From Gammaproteobacteria bacterium (GTDB lineage: Bacteria; Pseudomonadota; Gammaproteobacteria; SZUA-229): a stretch of 46,926 bases of DNA. This document shows, piece by piece, positions 9,343 to 19,961 of this stretch. The notes beneath the pieces are model-generated. The model did no database searches, was not told the DNA's origin, and saw only the letters and a list, made by a program, of their open reading frames with translations. Both the position numbers and the translations under genes were made by a program. Location: NCBI GenBank assembly GCA_015488295.1, contig WFOC01000002.1:1-46926 (forward strand), in the 5' to 3' direction. The number at the start of each line of letters is the position of its first letter. Position 1 is the first letter of the stretch.

Positions 9343-9528
9343 ATGGCTAATAAAGAATTAAAAGTAACACTAACAAAAAGCACGATTGGTCGTTTGAAGT
9401 CGCACAAGGCTTGCGCACGTGGTTTGGGTTTGTTGCGTACAAATCACTGTGTCACCGTTCAGGATACACCTGAAAACCGTGGCATGATTAACAAGATTTA
9501 TTACATGGTTAATGTTGAGGAAGCATAA
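9343..9528 (+). CDS. rpmD: 50S ribosomal protein L30
   Basis: The 61-aa protein has the L30 ferredoxin-like pattern: [25 protein letters not shown] and the C-terminal [16 protein letters not shown]. It ends 2 bp before the first possible ATG of rplO. Confidence 0.96.
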   Translation: MANKELKVTLTKSTIGRLKSHKACARGLGLLRTNHCVTVQDTPENRGMINKIYYMVNVEEA

Positions 9529-9530
9529 AA

Positions 9531-9974
9531 ATGATGCAATTAAATACACTTCAACCTGCACCAGGTAGCAAGAAAAACGGAAAGCGTGTTGGCCGTGGTA
9601 TCGGTTCTGGCCTGGGTAAAACCTGTGGTCGAGGCCATAAAGGTCAAAAGTCACGTTCAGGCGGATTCACCAAGGTTGGTTTTGAAGGTGGTCAAATGCC
9701 TTTACAGCGCCGTTTGCCGAAAGTTGGTTTTGCTTCACGTTCAGTTAAGTCAAGCGCTGAAGTCCGTTTGTACGAATTAACAAAAATTGATGCAGACGTT
9801 ATCGATCTGGCTGCATTGATCAAGGCTGACATCGTTCCGGCGATGACCAAAAAAGCAAAAGTGATCGCTTCTGGCGAAATTTCAAAAGCGGTAAACCTGA
9901 AAGGCATTAAAGTCACACCGGGTGCGCGTAAAGCGATTGAAGCAGCTGGTGGCAAAATCGAGGACGTTGCGTAA
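9531..9974 (+). CDS. rplO: 50S ribosomal protein L15
   Basis: The 147-aa product has the basic glycine-rich N-terminus of L15 ([41 protein letters not shown]) and [18 protein letters not shown]15 is a late 50S assembly protein. Two adjacent ATGs (9531, 9534) are possible; the second fits the family start (M-x-LNTL) better, and the difference is one residue. SecY follows after 28 bp. Confidence 0.97.
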   Translation: MMQLNTLQPAPGSKKNGKRVGRGIGSGLGKTCGRGHKGQKSRSGGFTKVGFEGGQMPLQRRLPKVGFASRSVKSSAEVRLYELTKIDADVIDLAALIKADIVPAMTKKAKVIASGEISKAVNLKGIKVTPGARKAIEAAGGKIEDVA

Positions 9975-10002
9975 AGGACATCTGTCCAAGCGGTAACTAT
10001 AA

Positions 10003-11310
10003 ATGGCAGGTAACCCTAATTTTTCGGAATTAAAACAGCGTCTATTGTTTGTTATAGGGGCGTTGATCGTTTTTCGTATAGGGACGTTTATTCCTGTACC
10101 GGGCATTGATCCAACCGTGCTGTCGACATTATTCGATCAGCAAAAAGGCAGCATTCTGGGCGTATTTAATATGTTCTCCGGCGGTGCCTTGAGTCGTATG
10201 TCACTGTTTGCGCTGGGTATCATGCCTTATATTTCGGCATCGATTATTATGCAGCTGCTGGCGGTTACTGTGCCGTCACTGGAACAGATCAAGAAAGAAG
10301 GCGAGCCTGGTCGTCGCAAGATTGCGATGTACACCCGCTACTTTACCCTGGTGCTGGCAACCTTCCAGTCCATCGGTATTTCGGTGGCCTTGCAGGGGCA
10401 ATCAGTTGGTGCGGCACCACTGGTAATGAACCCGGGTATGAGCTTTATCTTTACCTCGGCAGTGACGCTGGTAACCGGCACCATGTTTTTGATGTGGCTG
10501 GGTGAGCAGGTAACAGAGCGTGGCATTGGTAACGGTATTTCGATTATCATCTTTGCCGGTATTGTTGCAGGTCTGCCTTCGGCGGTTGGCGGCACTCTGG
10601 AGCTGGTAAGAACCGGCGAGTTACATACTCTGGCAATTATCGTCCTGTTTGTACTGGCGGTTGCGGTGACAGCTTTTGTGGTGTTCATCGAAAGGGGGCA
10701 ACGGCGCATTACGGTTAACTATGCGAAGAAGCAGCAGGGTCGTCGTTTGTATCAGGCGCAGAGCAGTCACCTGCCGTTAAAACTGAATATGGCGGGTGTG
10801 ATTCCGCCGATTTTTGCCTCAAGTATTATTCTGTTCCCGGCGACCATGGCGAGCTGGACCGGGCAGACAGAAGGCATGGAATGGTTGTCAGATATCGCGG
10901 CGAAGATATCACCGGGACAACCGATATACATAATTTTATTCGCCGTAGCGATTATATTTTTCTGCTTCTTCTACACCGCGTTACAGTTTAACGCACGTGA
11001 TACAGCAGATAACCTGAAGCGCGGCGGTGCGTTTGTTCCTGGCATACGTCCGGGTGAGCAGACAGCAAAATATATAGACAAGGTAATGACGCGTTTGACC
11101 TTTGTAGGTGCGCTGTACATCACAGCGGTGTGTTTATTACCGGAATTTTTGATTTTGTACTGGAACGTTCCATTTTATTTCGGCGGTACGTCATTATTGA
11201 TTATCGTTGTTGTGGTGATGGATTTCATGGCGCAGATACAGTCGCACCTGATGTCGCACCAGTATGAAGGCATTATGAAAAAAGCGAATCTTGACGGCTA
11301 CAAGCGATAA
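10003..11310 (+). CDS. secY: Protein translocase subunit SecY
   Basis: The 435-aa polytopic membrane protein shows the usual ten hydrophobic segments. Recognisable landmarks are [14 protein letters not shown] in TM1, the plug region [43 protein letters not shown], and the cytosolic loop [20 protein letters not shown]. SecY forms the inner-membrane channel with SecE and SecG and is driven by SecA. It is encoded within the ribosomal block between rplO and rpmJ, as in E. coli. Length is close to the family norm of about 440. Confidence 0.98.
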   Translation: MAGNPNFSELKQRLLFVIGALIVFRIGTFIPVPGIDPTVLSTLFDQQKGSILGVFNMFSGGALSRMSLFALGIMPYISASIIMQLLAVTVPSLEQIKKEGEPGRRKIAMYTRYFTLVLATFQSIGISVALQGQSVGAAPLVMNPGMSFIFTSAVTLVTGTMFLMWLGEQVTERGIGNGISIIIFAGIVAGLPSAVGGTLELVRTGELHTLAIIVLFVLAVAVTAFVVFIERGQRRITVNYAKKQQGRRLYQAQSSHLPLKLNMAGVIPPIFASSIILFPATMASWTGQTEGMEWLSDIAAKISPGQPIYIILFAVAIIFFCFFYTALQFNARDTADNLKRGGAFVPGIRPGEQTAKYIDKVMTRLTFVGALYITAVCLLPEFLILYWNVPFYFGGTSLLIIVVVVMDFMAQIQSHLMSHQYEGIMKKANLDGYKR

Positions 11311-11363
11311 AAAGTAACCATCCGGGTTAAAGACTTAAAGATTTAGGACATAGGGTTGAGAAA

Positions 11364-11477
11364 ATGAAAGTACGTGCATCTGTAAAAAAAATGTGTCGCA
11401 ACTGTAAAATTGTTAAACGCAGCGGTATCGTGCGAGTGATCTGTAGTGATCCTCGTCACAAACAGCGTCAGGGTTAA
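11364..11477 (+). CDS. rpmJ: 50S ribosomal protein L36 (zinc-binding form)
   Basis: A 37-codon ORF too short for the ORF track begins [19 protein letters not shown] and ends [11 protein letters not shown]. The CxxC, then C, then H pattern is the zinc-ribbon form of L36, and the length matches exactly. It lies between secY and rpsM, the usual place. A GAG-containing Shine-Dalgarno region precedes the ATG. L36 is among the last proteins to join the 50S subunit. Confidence 0.97.
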   Translation: MKVRASVKKMCRNCKIVKRSGIVRVICSDPRHKQRQG

Positions 11478-11500
11478 TCAGGCGCGGTTGATGCACCCTA

Positions 11501-11529
11501 TTGATTTAGGCTCATATTATTAGTAAAAT
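11501..11529 (+). promoter_or_regulatory. Candidate promoter of the alpha operon (rpsM-rplQ)
   Basis: TTGATT (11501-11506), a 17-bp spacer and TAAAAT (11524-11529) form a good sigma70-type promoter, followed by a GC-rich TGCGCGC discriminator. It lies in the 97-bp gap between rpmJ and rpsM and would give a leader of roughly 40 bases. In E. coli the alpha operon leader is bound by S4; I could not verify an equivalent pseudoknot. Confidence 0.6.
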
Positions 11530-11574
11530 TGCGCGCTTTGTCGCAAATATGGTAACAACACCACGGTAACAAAA

Positions 11575-11931
11575 ATGGCTCGTATTGCAGGTATAAACAT
11601 TCCACAACATAAGCACACGGTAATTGGCTTAAGACACATCTATGGTATCGGTCAAACCCGTGCTCAAAAGATTTGCGCAGTAACAGGCATTGCCGAAGAT
11701 GCAAAAATCGGTGAACTGTCTGAAGAACAGTTAGAAGCACTGCGTACAGAGGTTGGTAAATACTCTGTTGAAGGTGATTTACGCCGTGAAGTTTCGATGA
11801 GTATCAAACGTTTGATGGATCTGGGTTGCTACCGCGGCATCCGTCATCGTCGTGGTTTGCCACTACGTGGCCAGCGCACAAAAACAAATGCACGTACGCG
11901 TAAAGGTCCACGTCGACCTATTACACGCTAA
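11575..11931 (+). CDS. rpsM: 30S ribosomal protein S13
   Basis: The 118-aa protein begins [25 protein letters not shown] and ends with the basic [23 protein letters not shown] tail. S13 forms bridges to the 50S and contacts P-site tRNA. It is the first gene of the alpha-type operon behind the candidate promoter. Confidence 0.98.
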   Translation: MARIAGINIPQHKHTVIGLRHIYGIGQTRAQKICAVTGIAEDAKIGELSEEQLEALRTEVGKYSVEGDLRREVSMSIKRLMDLGCYRGIRHRRGLPLRGQRTKTNARTRKGPRRPITR

Positions 11932-11976
11932 GTTGCACGACATCCTAAATAGATCGGACTAGACAAGAGTATTCAC

Positions 11977-12360
11977 ATGGCGAAGCCTGAAGCAAAGAAA
12001 AAGATAAAACGTACCGTGGTTGACGGTGTTGCACACGTTTATGCAACATTTAACAACACCATCATTACCATCACCGACCGTCAGGGCAACACGCTGGCGT
12101 GGGCAACATCCGGTGGTTCTGGTTTCCGTGGTTCTCGCAAGAGCACACCATTCGCTGCGCAGATTGCAGCTGAGCGCGCTGGTACACGTGCCAAAGATTA
12201 CGGCATGAAAAGCCTTGAAGTTCTGGTTCGTGGCCCTGGCCCTGGCCGTGAGTCTGCGATTCGTTCTTTGAACAACATCGGCTTCAAAATCACGAATATT
12301 TCTGATGTAACACCTATTCCACATAACGGTTGTCGTCCACCTAAGCGTCGTCGCGTTTAG
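11977..12360 (+). CDS. rpsK: 30S ribosomal protein S11
   Basis: The 127-aa protein contains the S11 signature ([40 protein letters not shown]) and the C-terminal [18 protein letters not shown]. It lies on the 30S platform near the Shine-Dalgarno duplex. RpsD follows after 21 bp. Confidence 0.98.
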   Translation: MAKPEAKKKIKRTVVDGVAHVYATFNNTIITITDRQGNTLAWATSGGSGFRGSRKSTPFAAQIAAERAGTRAKDYGMKSLEVLVRGPGPGRESAIRSLNNIGFKITNISDVTPIPHNGCRPPKRRRV

Positions 12361-12381
12361 TATCAAGATTAAGAGAATTTT

Positions 12382-13002
12382 ATGGCTAAATATATTGGAC
12401 CAAAATGTAAACTCAGTCGTCGTGAAGGCGTTGACCTGGAACTTAAATCATCTTTACGCCCGCTCGACAGCAAATGTAAATTAGACCAGGTACCTGGACA
12501 ACATGGTGCCCGTCGTACACGTCTGTCTGACTACGCGCTGCAGTTACGTGAAAAACAAAAAGTTCGTCGTATTTACGGCGTACTGGAAAAACAATTTCGC
12601 AACTACTACAAAGAAGCTGCGCGTCTTAAAGGTTCAACAGGTGAAAACCTGTTACAACTTCTAGAGCGTCGTCTTGATAACGTAGTATATCGCTCGGGTT
12701 TTGGTTGCACACGCGCCGAAGCAAGACAGATGGTTAACCATAAATCAATTATGGTTAACAATGTCGTGGTAAATATTCCTTCTTATCAGGTAAAAGCCAA
12801 CGACGTTATCACTGTTCGTGAAAAAGCAAAAAAACAGACACGTATTGCCGATTCGATCAATATGGCAAAAGCAAATGGTATTGTAGACTGGATTAGTCTG
12901 GACGATTCAAAACTGGAAGCTGTGTACAAAAATGTTCCTGAGCGCGCTGATCTTTCAGCCGATATCAACGAACAGTTAATCGTCGAACTTTATTCTAAGT
13001 AG
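12382..13002 (+). CDS. rpsD: 30S ribosomal protein S4
   Basis: The 206-aa product has [21 protein letters not shown], the S4 domain ([33 protein letters not shown]) and normal length. S4 nucleates 30S assembly and in E. coli is the alpha-operon autorepressor. The N-terminal residues lack the four-cysteine zinc-binding arrangement seen in some bacteria. RpoA follows after 15 bp. Confidence 0.98.
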   Translation: MAKYIGPKCKLSRREGVDLELKSSLRPLDSKCKLDQVPGQHGARRTRLSDYALQLREKQKVRRIYGVLEKQFRNYYKEAARLKGSTGENLLQLLERRLDNVVYRSGFGCTRAEARQMVNHKSIMVNNVVVNIPSYQVKANDVITVREKAKKQTRIADSINMAKANGIVDWISLDDSKLEAVYKNVPERADLSADINEQLIVELYSK

Positions 13003-13017
13003 TGGAGTATATATTAC

Positions 13018-14019
13018 ATGTCAGCGACAGATGAGCTTCTTACACCGCGTACTATTAACGTACAGTCTTACAGCGAAACACATGCCAAGGTTGCATTAGA
13101 GCCATTGGAACGTGGTTTTGGCCACACCCTGGGCAATGCCCTGCGTAGAATTTTATTATCTTCTATCGAAGGCAGTGCCATCGTTGAAGTTCAGATCGAA
13201 AATGTCGTACATGAGTACAGCACACTGGAAGGTGTACAGGAAGATGTACTGGAAATCCTGCTGAACCTGAAAGGCGTTGCCTTGATCATGCACGCCAACG
13301 AAGAACAGACTATCACACTGAGTAAATCAGGTGCCGGTGTTGTTACTGCCGGTGATATCGAAACCGGTCACGACGTAGAAATCGTTAACCCTGACCACGT
13401 TATCGCTAACGTGAACAGTGACGGCGTACTGAATATCACCATGAAAGTGGTTAAAGGTCGTGGTTACCAGCCTTCAAATGCACGTAAAGTTGATGCGGAA
13501 TCAAGTAGCATCGGCAGCCTGCAACTGGATGCATCATTCAGCCCGATCCGTCGTGTTTCCTACAACGTAGAAAACGCACGTGTTGCGCAAAGTACTAACC
13601 TGGACAAGCTGATCATCGATCTGCAGACCAATGGTACAGTTGATCCGGAAGAAGCCATTCGCACCGCAGCGACTATCCTGCAGGCACAGCTTTCATCATT
13701 CGTTAACCTGCAAAGCATGGAAGACGAAGTGGCTGAGGAAGAAGAAGCGGATATCGATCCAATTTTACTGCGCCCTGTTGATGAGCTTGAACTGACTGTA
13801 CGTTCAGCAAACTGCCTGAAAGCAGAGAACATCTACTACATCGGCGACCTGATCCAGCGCACTGAAGTTGAGCTGTTGAGAACGCCTAATCTGGGCAAGA
13901 AATCTTTAACAGAGATCAAAGACGTTCTGGCATCACACGGTTTGTCACTGGGTATCCAGCTAGAAAAGTGGCCACCAGCTTCTATTCGTGAGAAAGAAGA
14001 AGCCGCAGCAGCGATCTAG
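13018..14019 (+). CDS. rpoA: RNA polymerase alpha subunit
   Basis: The 333-aa protein has the N-terminal dimerisation domain ([19 protein letters not shown] near residues 35-55) and, after an acidic linker ([12 protein letters not shown]), the C-terminal DNA/activator-binding domain ([30 protein letters not shown], then [15 protein letters not shown]). Alpha is the scaffold for polymerase assembly and its C-terminal domain contacts UP elements and activators. Length is close to E. coli (329). It lies in its usual place between rpsD and rplQ. Confidence 0.99.
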   Translation: MSATDELLTPRTINVQSYSETHAKVALEPLERGFGHTLGNALRRILLSSIEGSAIVEVQIENVVHEYSTLEGVQEDVLEILLNLKGVALIMHANEEQTITLSKSGAGVVTAGDIETGHDVEIVNPDHVIANVNSDGVLNITMKVVKGRGYQPSNARKVDAESSSIGSLQLDASFSPIRRVSYNVENARVAQSTNLDKLIIDLQTNGTVDPEEAIRTAATILQAQLSSFVNLQSMEDEVAEEEEADIDPILLRPVDELELTVRSANCLKAENIYYIGDLIQRTEVELLRTPNLGKKSLTEIKDVLASHGLSLGIQLEKWPPASIREKEEAAAAI

Positions 14020-14089
14020 AATTCGCGGAAGTCACGGTAGAAATTTAATACAGCCATAACATGGCATAAAGAGATAAAGGTTATAAATC

Positions 14090-14476
14090 ATGCGTCATCA
14101 TAAATCCGGCCGCAAGCTAAATAGAAACAGCAGTCATCGTAAAGCGATGTTTAGCAACATGGCTAATTCACTGTTCGATCATGAAATCATCAAAACAACA
14201 TTGCCGAAAGCCAAAGAGCTGCGTCGTGTTGCCGAGCCTTTGATTACGCTGGCAAAAGAAGATTCAGTTTCTAATCGCCGTTCTGCCTTTGCAAAGCTGC
14301 GTGACAAGGAAATGGTTGGCAAGCTGTTCAACGAACTGGCACCACGTTACAAAGACCGTCCTGGCGGCTACACACGTATCCTGAAATGCGGTTTCCGTTC
14401 AGGCGACGCAGCGCCGATGGCTTACATCGAACTGGTTGATCGCCCTGAAGACGCGATTGCGGAAGATGCTGAGTAA
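14090..14476 (+). CDS. rplQ: 50S ribosomal protein L17
   Basis: The 128-aa product starts [29 protein letters not shown], typical of L17, and contains [26 protein letters not shown]. It is the last gene of the ribosomal block and is followed 21 bp later by a strong terminator. Confidence 0.98.
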   Translation: MRHHKSGRKLNRNSSHRKAMFSNMANSLFDHEIIKTTLPKAKELRRVAEPLITLAKEDSVSNRRSAFAKLRDKEMVGKLFNELAPRYKDRPGGYTRILKCGFRSGDAAPMAYIELVDRPEDAIAEDAE

Positions 14477-14497
14477 GGCTAGCTGTTAGTTCGATTC

Positions 14498-14527
14498 AAA
14501 AAAACCAGCTTCAAGCTGGTTTTTTTT
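14498..14527 (+). terminator. Rho-independent terminator of the ribosomal operon
   Basis: ACCAGC-TTCAA-GCTGGT forms a perfect six-pair GC-rich stem, extended by an A-tract pairing with the following seven-T run. Its symmetrical A and T tracts mean it could also stop minus-strand transcripts arriving from uvrA and the 160-aa gene. Confidence 0.9.
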
Positions 14528-14569
14528 CGTCTTCAAAATATTGCGTGGTGAAGCTCTGGCTGGCAACTT

Positions 14570-15052
14570 TTACCAGCCAGAAATAATAATGCTGAAATAC
14601 CGTTTGAACTGACTCATGTTTTCATCAGTGTCTTCATAGACCTCGGTTCCGTCTGCATTGATATTGACTTCTTTCAGCTCGATGTTGTAACCGATATTAT
14701 TAACCTGTGCTTTAAGCTTTCTGTAATTCTCCGTCATCTTGATGCTGTTGCACGACACCAGGTTCAGTTGAGACAGTTCCAGCCGCTGGCCGGTTTTATT
14801 CTTGATAATGTACCGGATGTAACCGAGTGAATCTGCTGCTGCATTTAACGCCTGCTGGTTTTCTGGATGTGGGTAGAAGCCCAGCTTTTCTGTTTTGATG
14901 TCATCGAGCACAGAGTCGACGGTAGTCGCAAGTGACTGGTTTATTTGCTCGATGCTTTGCTGCCTTTCTTCTTCGTCGTCAATCCGTGGTTTGAACAGGA
15001 TTGCCAGGTCGGCTTTGTCGAGCAGTTTTTTAATAAATGACATAGCAGACAA
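14570..15052 (-). CDS. Protein of unknown function downstream of uvrA
   Basis: A 160-codon ORF starts 17 bp downstream of the uvrA stop on the same strand, so it is likely co-transcribed with uvrA. I recognise no family. The product appears cytosolic: there is no signal peptide or membrane segment. The first half is charged and helical (FIKKLLDKADLAILFKPRIDDEEERQQSIEQIN). The middle looks mixed alpha/beta (SLGYIRYIIKNKTGQRLELSQLNL). The C-terminus is acidic and then ends YFSIIISGW. Two starts are possible (15052, or ATG at 15043 giving MSFIKKLL). Codon use and lack of a better overlapping frame support a real gene. A role in repair is only guilt by association. Confidence 0.7.
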   Translation of the reverse strand: MSAMSFIKKLLDKADLAILFKPRIDDEEERQQSIEQINQSLATTVDSVLDDIKTEKLGFYPHPENQQALNAAADSLGYIRYIIKNKTGQRLELSQLNLVSCNSIKMTENYRKLKAQVNNIGYNIELKEVNINADGTEVYEDTDENMSQFKRYFSIIISGW

Positions 15053-15069
15053 CTATAGTTCAAGTTGCC

Positions 15070-17901
15070 CTATGCTGCCCGCTCCAGAATACGTTTCAGA
15101 TAGATGCCGGTGTAAGAGCCGGGAATTTCGGCGACCTGTTCCGGCGTACCGGTGGCGATGATCCTGCCACCCTTGTAACCGCCTTCGGGGCCCAGATCGA
15201 TAATCCAGTCGGCCATTTTGATAATGTCGAGATTGTGTTCGATGACGATGATGGTGTTGCCGTGATCACGCAGGCGGATCAGCACGTCGAGCAATTGCTG
15301 TACATCATAAAAATGCAGGCCGGTGGTGGGCTCGTCCAGAATATAGGCGGTCTGCCCGGTGTCGCGTTTGGAAAGTTCTTTCGACAGTTTAATACGCTGC
15401 GCTTCACCGCCGGAGAGGGTAGTGGCGCGCTGCCCCAGGGTGATGTAACCGAGGCCGACATCCATCAGTGTTTGCAGTTTGCGCTTCAGCACCGGGATGG
15501 CATCGAAGAAAACCAGCGCATCTTCGATGGTCATGTCCAGCACCTGATGAATATTCTTGCCCTTGTATTTTATCTCCAGCGTTTCGCGGTTGTAACGCTG
15601 GGTTTTACAGACATCACAATCGACATAAACGTCCGGCAGAAAATGCATCTCGACCTTGATTACGCCGTCACCCTGACAGGCTTCACAGCGCCCGCCTTTA
15701 ACATTGAAACTGAAACGCCCGGGTTTATAACCACGCGAACGTGCTTCCTGGGTGGCGGCAAACAGCTCGCGGATCGGCGTGAATAGCCCGGTATAAGTCG
15801 CCGGGTTGGAACGCGGCGTGCGACCGATGGGTGACTGGTCGATATCGACTACTTTATCGAAATTCCCGACACCTTCAAACGATTCGTGTGGTGCGGCGGA
15901 CATCGAATTATTGTTGATTGCTTTGGCCAGAATCGGGTACAGCGTGTCGTTGATTAAAGTCGATTTTCCGGAACCGGAAACGCCGGTAACGCAGGTGAAC
16001 AGGCCGACCGGAATGGTCAGATCAACATTGTTCAGATTATTGCCGCTGGCACCGCTGATGCGAAATTCTTCGCCGCTGTGCGGGGTGCGGCTCTCAGGTA
16101 CTTTTATCTGACGTTTGCCGGCAAGGTATTGCCCGGTGAGCGACTGTTCGTTTTTCATGATCTGCTGCGGTGTGCCGGAGGCGATGATCTCACCGCCGTG
16201 TACCCCCGCGCCGGGGCCGATGTCGATAACATGATCGGCGCTCATGATGGCATCTTCGTCGTGCTCCACCACAATCACCGTGTTACCGATATCGCGCAGG
16301 TGGTTCAGCGTGGTGATCAGCCGGTCATTGTCGCGCTGGTGCAGGCCGATGGAGGGTTCATCGAGAATATACATTACCCCTACCAGGCCGGCACCGATCT
16401 GGCTGGCAAGACGGATGCGCTGTGATTCGCCGCCGGACAGTGTGTCTGAGCTGCGATCCAGGGTCAGATATTCCAGTCCGACATTGACCAGAAAATGCAG
16501 CCGCGTCGAAATTTCACGGTTGATTTTTTTCGCAATCTCGCCGCGATGCCCGCTCAGATTCAGCGTATCAAAAAACTCGAAAGATTTTTCAATCGGCATG
16601 GCGGTGAGTTCGGCCAGGGTTTTTTCCTGAATAAAAACATGGCGCGCGGCTTCGTTCAAACGTGTGCCGTGGCATTCCGGGCATGGCTGCACCGAAAGAA
16701 ATTTGGCCAGTTCCTCACGCACCAGATTGGATTCGGTTTCGCGGTAACGCCGCTCCATGGTGTGCAGCACGCCTTCAAATTTATGTGTGCGCTGTTTGCC
16801 GCGGCGGCCTGCGTGTCCCGGATAATTAAAAGTAATCTTTTCATTGCCGCTGCCATACAGTAAAATTTTTCGGGTTTTGGCGGGCAGTTCCTTGAAAGGA
16901 ATATCGATATCAAAACCGTAATGTTTGGCCAGTGACTGAATAATGCTGAAATAGTAGGCGTTGCGGCGATCCCAGCCACGAATCGCACCGCCGGCCAGAC
17001 TCAGGTGGTCGGTGATGACGCGCTCCGGGTCGAAGAAATTATTGTGCCCCAGGCCTTCACATTCCGGACAGGCACCAGCCGGGTTGTTGAACGAGAACAA
17101 ACGTGGTTCCAGTTCCTGCAGGCTGTAGCCGCAGTGCGGGCAGGCGAATTTGGCGGAAAAGATCAGGTCTTCCTGATCGGCATCGGCATCCATCCAGGCG
17201 ATGGTGGCGACATCGTTGGCCAGCAGCAAGGCGGTTTCAAAGGATTCGGCGAGGCGGGTTTTGATGTCTTCGCGCACTTTAAAGCGGTCGATTACCAGTT
17301 CGATGGTGTGTTTCTTTTTGGCATCAATCTCGGGTACGTCGTCGAGTTCGTACACCGTGCCATCGACGCGCACGCGGATGAAACCCTGCTGTTTAAAATC
17401 GCTGAACAAATTTAAATGCTCACCTTTGCGGTCGCGGATTACCGGTGCCAGCAGCATCAGCTTGCTGCCTTCGGGCAGGGCGAGTACCTGGTCGACCATC
17501 TGGCTGATGGTCTGTGCTTCCAGCTCGATATCGTGTTCGGGGCAGCGCGGTGTGCCGGCGCGGGCGAACAGCAGGCGCAGGTAATCGTAGATTTCAGTGA
17601 TGGTGCCGACGGTAGAGCGCGGGTTGTGCGAAGTGGTTTTCTGCTCGATAGAAATCGCCGGCGACAGGCCTTCGATGGTGTCAACATCGGGTTTTTCCAT
17701 CATCGACAAAAACTGCCGGGCATAGGTGGAAAGTGACTGCACGTAACGGCGCTGACCCTCGGCGAAGATGGTGTCGAACGCCAGTGAAGATTTGCCGGAA
17801 CCGGACAGGCCGGTGATGACGATCAGTTTGTCGCGGGGAATATCGAGGTCGATGTTTTTGAGATTGTGGGTACGCGCCCCGCGAATCTGGATGGTATCCA
17901 T
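15070..17901 (-). CDS. uvrA: Excinuclease ABC subunit A (UvrA)
   Basis: The 943-aa protein has two ABC ATPase modules. The first has Walker [10 protein letters not shown] at residues 31-39 and the signature [12 protein letters not shown]; the second has [12 protein letters not shown] and [15 protein letters not shown]. Zinc-finger cysteines (CPHCGY ... [12 protein letters not shown] ... [10 protein letters not shown]) are present. UvrA2 recognises bulky DNA lesions and loads UvrB in nucleotide excision repair. Length equals the family norm (about 940). The gene is divergent from the YajR-like transporter across a 97-bp gap. I looked for a LexA box (CTG-N10-CAG) in that gap and did not find one, so SOS control is not supported by this sequence. 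Confidence 0.99.
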   Translation of the reverse strand: MDTIQIRGARTHNLKNIDLDIPRDKLIVITGLSGSGKSSLAFDTIFAEGQRRYVQSLSTYARQFLSMMEKPDVDTIEGLSPAISIEQKTTSHNPRSTVGTITEIYDYLRLLFARAGTPRCPEHDIELEAQTISQMVDQVLALPEGSKLMLLAPVIRDRKGEHLNLFSDFKQQGFIRVRVDGTVYELDDVPEIDAKKKHTIELVIDRFKVREDIKTRLAESFETALLLANDVATIAWMDADADQEDLIFSAKFACPHCGYSLQELEPRLFSFNNPAGACPECEGLGHNNFFDPERVITDHLSLAGGAIRGWDRRNAYYFSIIQSLAKHYGFDIDIPFKELPAKTRKILLYGSGNEKITFNYPGHAGRRGKQRTHKFEGVLHTMERRYRETESNLVREELAKFLSVQPCPECHGTRLNEAARHVFIQEKTLAELTAMPIEKSFEFFDTLNLSGHRGEIAKKINREISTRLHFLVNVGLEYLTLDRSSDTLSGGESQRIRLASQIGAGLVGVMYILDEPSIGLHQRDNDRLITTLNHLRDIGNTVIVVEHDEDAIMSADHVIDIGPGAGVHGGEIIASGTPQQIMKNEQSLTGQYLAGKRQIKVPESRTPHSGEEFRISGASGNNLNNVDLTIPVGLFTCVTGVSGSGKSTLINDTLYPILAKAINNNSMSAAPHESFEGVGNFDKVVDIDQSPIGRTPRSNPATYTGLFTPIRELFAATQEARSRGYKPGRFSFNVKGGRCEACQGDGVIKVEMHFLPDVYVDCDVCKTQRYNRETLEIKYKGKNIHQVLDMTIEDALVFFDAIPVLKRKLQTLMDVGLGYITLGQRATTLSGGEAQRIKLSKELSKRDTGQTAYILDEPTTGLHFYDVQQLLDVLIRLRDHGNTIIVIEHNLDIIKMADWIIDLGPEGGYKGGRIIATGTPEQVAEIPGSYTGIYLKRILERAA

Positions 17902-17956
17902 AAATAGAATCAGAGTGTATTAAGCAATCTGATAGAATGCCGTCTTTTAGCTTTTT

Positions 17957-17973
17957 CGGCAATAGCTATGCCG
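17957..17973. repeat. Inverted repeat in the uvrA / transporter divergent gap
   Basis: CGGC-A-ATAGCTAT-GCCG is symmetrical apart from one extra A. It lies 26 bp upstream of the transporter start and 56 bp upstream of the uvrA start. Possible roles are a regulator site or a small mRNA hairpin. Nothing identifies the binding protein. Confidence 0.4.
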
Positions 17974-17998
17974 GAATATTTTTAAAGTCTATACCACG

Positions 17999-19366
17999 AT
18001 GAACCAACAGGTCTCCAACAATCTGGCCGCGCAGGAGCGCAGCGCCGCCATTTCGCTGGCAACTATTTATGCCTTCCGCATGCTCGGGTTGTTCATGATT
18101 TTACCGGTGTTTGCGCTTTATGCCGACCATCTGCCCGGCGCGACACCGTTTCTTATGGGGCTGGCGCTGGGTGCTTATGGCCTGACTCAGGCGCTGCTGC
18201 AGATTCCGTTTGGCATGTTGTCCGACCGCATTGGCCGCAAACCGGTGATCTTTTTTGGCCTGCTTATTTTCGCCGCCGGCTCGTTGATTGCGGGCAGCGC
18301 CGAGAGCATCGAGTGGGTGATTATCGGTCGTGCGATTCAGGGTGGCGGTGCTATCGCAGCTGCCCTGATGGCGCTGGCGGCGGATCTGTCTCGCGAAGAA
18401 CATCGCACCAAAATGATGGCTTTGATCGGTGCCAGCATCGGTGCCTCGTTTGCCATCTCGATGGTCAGTGGCCCTATCGTTAACGATCTGATCGGCATCA
18501 GCGGTATCTTTTATGGCACTGCGATTCTGGCGCTGGTCGGTATTGCGATTCTGTACTTTTTTGTGCCCGATCCACCCAGCAGCCATTTTCATCGTGATGC
18601 TGAAGTTGAGACCCGCTCGTTATTATCAGTGCTGAAAAACACGCAATTACTGCGTCTGGATTTTGGCATTCTGATCCTGCATTTTGTATTGATGTGTGTG
18701 TTTCAGGTGATCCCTCTGGTGTTGCAGAATGAGCTGGGATTCGACTCGCATCAGCACTGGAAAATCTACCTGCCGGTGTTTGTTTTATCGCTGGCGCTGA
18801 TGGTGCCGTTTATTATCATCGGCGAACGTAAAAAAGCCATGAAGCCGGTTTTTATTGGCGCGATCAGCTGCATGCTGGTTGCCGTGCTGCTGTTCATGGA
18901 AACCCCGGTGCTGTGGCTGACGGTTCTGGCGCTGGTCATCTTTTTTACCGGCATCAACCTGCTGGAAGCCTCGTTGCCATCGCTGATCACCAAAACCGCA
19001 CCGGCGACACAGAAAGGCACGGCCATGGGCGTGTATTCCAGCAGCCAGTTTCTGGGCGCGTTTGCCGGCGGGGCCATCGGCGGTCTGGCGCACCAGTACT
19101 GGGGCGATGAAGGTGTTTATGCCACCGTGCTGGTGGCGCTGGCTTTCTGGTTGCTTCTGGCCGTTACCATGAAAAAACCATCACAATTAAGTACTTATCT
19201 GTTGAACGTAAAAGATGTCAGTGTCAAACAGCTGTTAGCAGTGAAAGGTGTGGTCGAGGCATCGCTGATCGATGATGAAAATGAGAACGGTCAGGTGGCT
19301 TACTTAAAAGTGAAAAAACATATCCTTGATGAAGAAAAATTGCTATCGTTAGCAGTCAAAAATTAA
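17999..19366 (+). CDS. YajR-like MFS transporter with C-terminal YAM-type domain
   Basis: The 455-aa protein is a major facilitator. It has about twelve hydrophobic segments and the MFS loop motif (GMLSDRIGRKPVIFFG) between TM2 and TM3. After TM12 a soluble tail of about 60 residues (STYLLNVKDVSVKQLLAVKGVVEASLIDDENENGQVAYLKVKK) looks like the ferredoxin-like YAM domain of E. coli YajR, and the length agrees (454). The substrate of YajR-type proteins is not settled. The order uvrA < > MFS > ssb is also found in pseudomonads, so the gene is a conserved neighbour rather than a recent arrival. The ATG at 17999 has only a weak ribosome binding site. Confidence 0.85.
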   Translation: MNQQVSNNLAAQERSAAISLATIYAFRMLGLFMILPVFALYADHLPGATPFLMGLALGAYGLTQALLQIPFGMLSDRIGRKPVIFFGLLIFAAGSLIAGSAESIEWVIIGRAIQGGGAIAAALMALAADLSREEHRTKMMALIGASIGASFAISMVSGPIVNDLIGISGIFYGTAILALVGIAILYFFVPDPPSSHFHRDAEVETRSLLSVLKNTQLLRLDFGILILHFVLMCVFQVIPLVLQNELGFDSHQHWKIYLPVFVLSLALMVPFIIIGERKKAMKPVFIGAISCMLVAVLLFMETPVLWLTVLALVIFFTGINLLEASLPSLITKTAPATQKGTAMGVYSSSQFLGAFAGGAIGGLAHQYWGDEGVYATVLVALAFWLLLAVTMKKPSQLSTYLLNVKDVSVKQLLAVKGVVEASLIDDENENGQVAYLKVKKHILDEEKLLSLAVKN

Positions 19367-19400
19367 TCGAAAATCAGACAGTGAATAAAGGCGGAGAACT

Positions 19401-19856
19401 ATGGCTGGTGTAAATAAAGTAATTTTAGTTGGTAATCTGGGGAAGGACCCTGAAGTTAAATATATGCCAAGTGGCGACGCAGTAGCGAACCTTACGCTGG
19501 CGACCTCTGATACATGGAAAGATAAAAACTCCGGCGAAAAGAAAGAGAAAACAGAATGGCACCGCGTGGTGTTTTTCGGCAAGTTGGCAGAGATCGCAGG
19601 CCAGTACCTGAAAAAAGGCTCAAAAATTTATGTCGAAGGTCAGTTGCAAACTCGCAAGTGGCAGGGCCAGGATGGACAGGATCGTTATACTACAGAAGTT
19701 GTGGTCAGAGGTTTTAATGGCACCATGCAAATGCTGGACAGCCGTGGTGGTGAAGGCGGTTTTGCGCCCGCGCAACAGTCTGCACCGGCACAGCAGAAAC
19801 CACAGGCAGCACCTGCCATGGTTGATGACGGTTTTGATGACGACATCCCGTTCTAG
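19401..19856 (+). CDS. ssb: Single-stranded DNA-binding protein
   Basis: The 151-aa product begins [37 protein letters not shown], the OB-fold of bacterial SSB (residues 1 to about 110). A Gln/Pro/Ala-rich linker follows, then the acidic tail DDDIPF that recruits repair and replication partners. A good Shine-Dalgarno sequence (GGCGGAGA) precedes the ATG. It lies 34 bp after the transporter gene and is followed by its own terminator. Confidence 0.98.
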   Translation: MAGVNKVILVGNLGKDPEVKYMPSGDAVANLTLATSDTWKDKNSGEKKEKTEWHRVVFFGKLAEIAGQYLKKGSKIYVEGQLQTRKWQGQDGQDRYTTEVVVRGFNGTMQMLDSRGGEGGFAPAQQSAPAQQKPQAAPAMVDDGFDDDIPF

Positions 19857-19886
19857 GAAACAGCTGTTCTGTAAAGAATGCAAGTT

Positions 19887-19914
19887 AGCCTCTGTTTATG
19901 CAGAGGCTTTTTTT
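19887..19914 (+). terminator. Rho-independent terminator after ssb
   Basis: AGCCTCTG-TTTATG-CAGAGGCT forms an eight-pair perfect stem followed directly by a seven-T run. It closes the transporter-ssb transcript 31 bp after the ssb stop. Confidence 0.92.
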
Positions 19915-19961
19915 ATTCGCCGGGTAAAGCAATAAAACGGCGAAATAGTGCGGCCTGTTCA

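Noticed and set aside
15235-15786. 183-aa plus-strand ORF opposite uvrA
   Set aside because: UvrA is complete on the other strand. The ORF has no start signals and is one of several shadows across uvrA.
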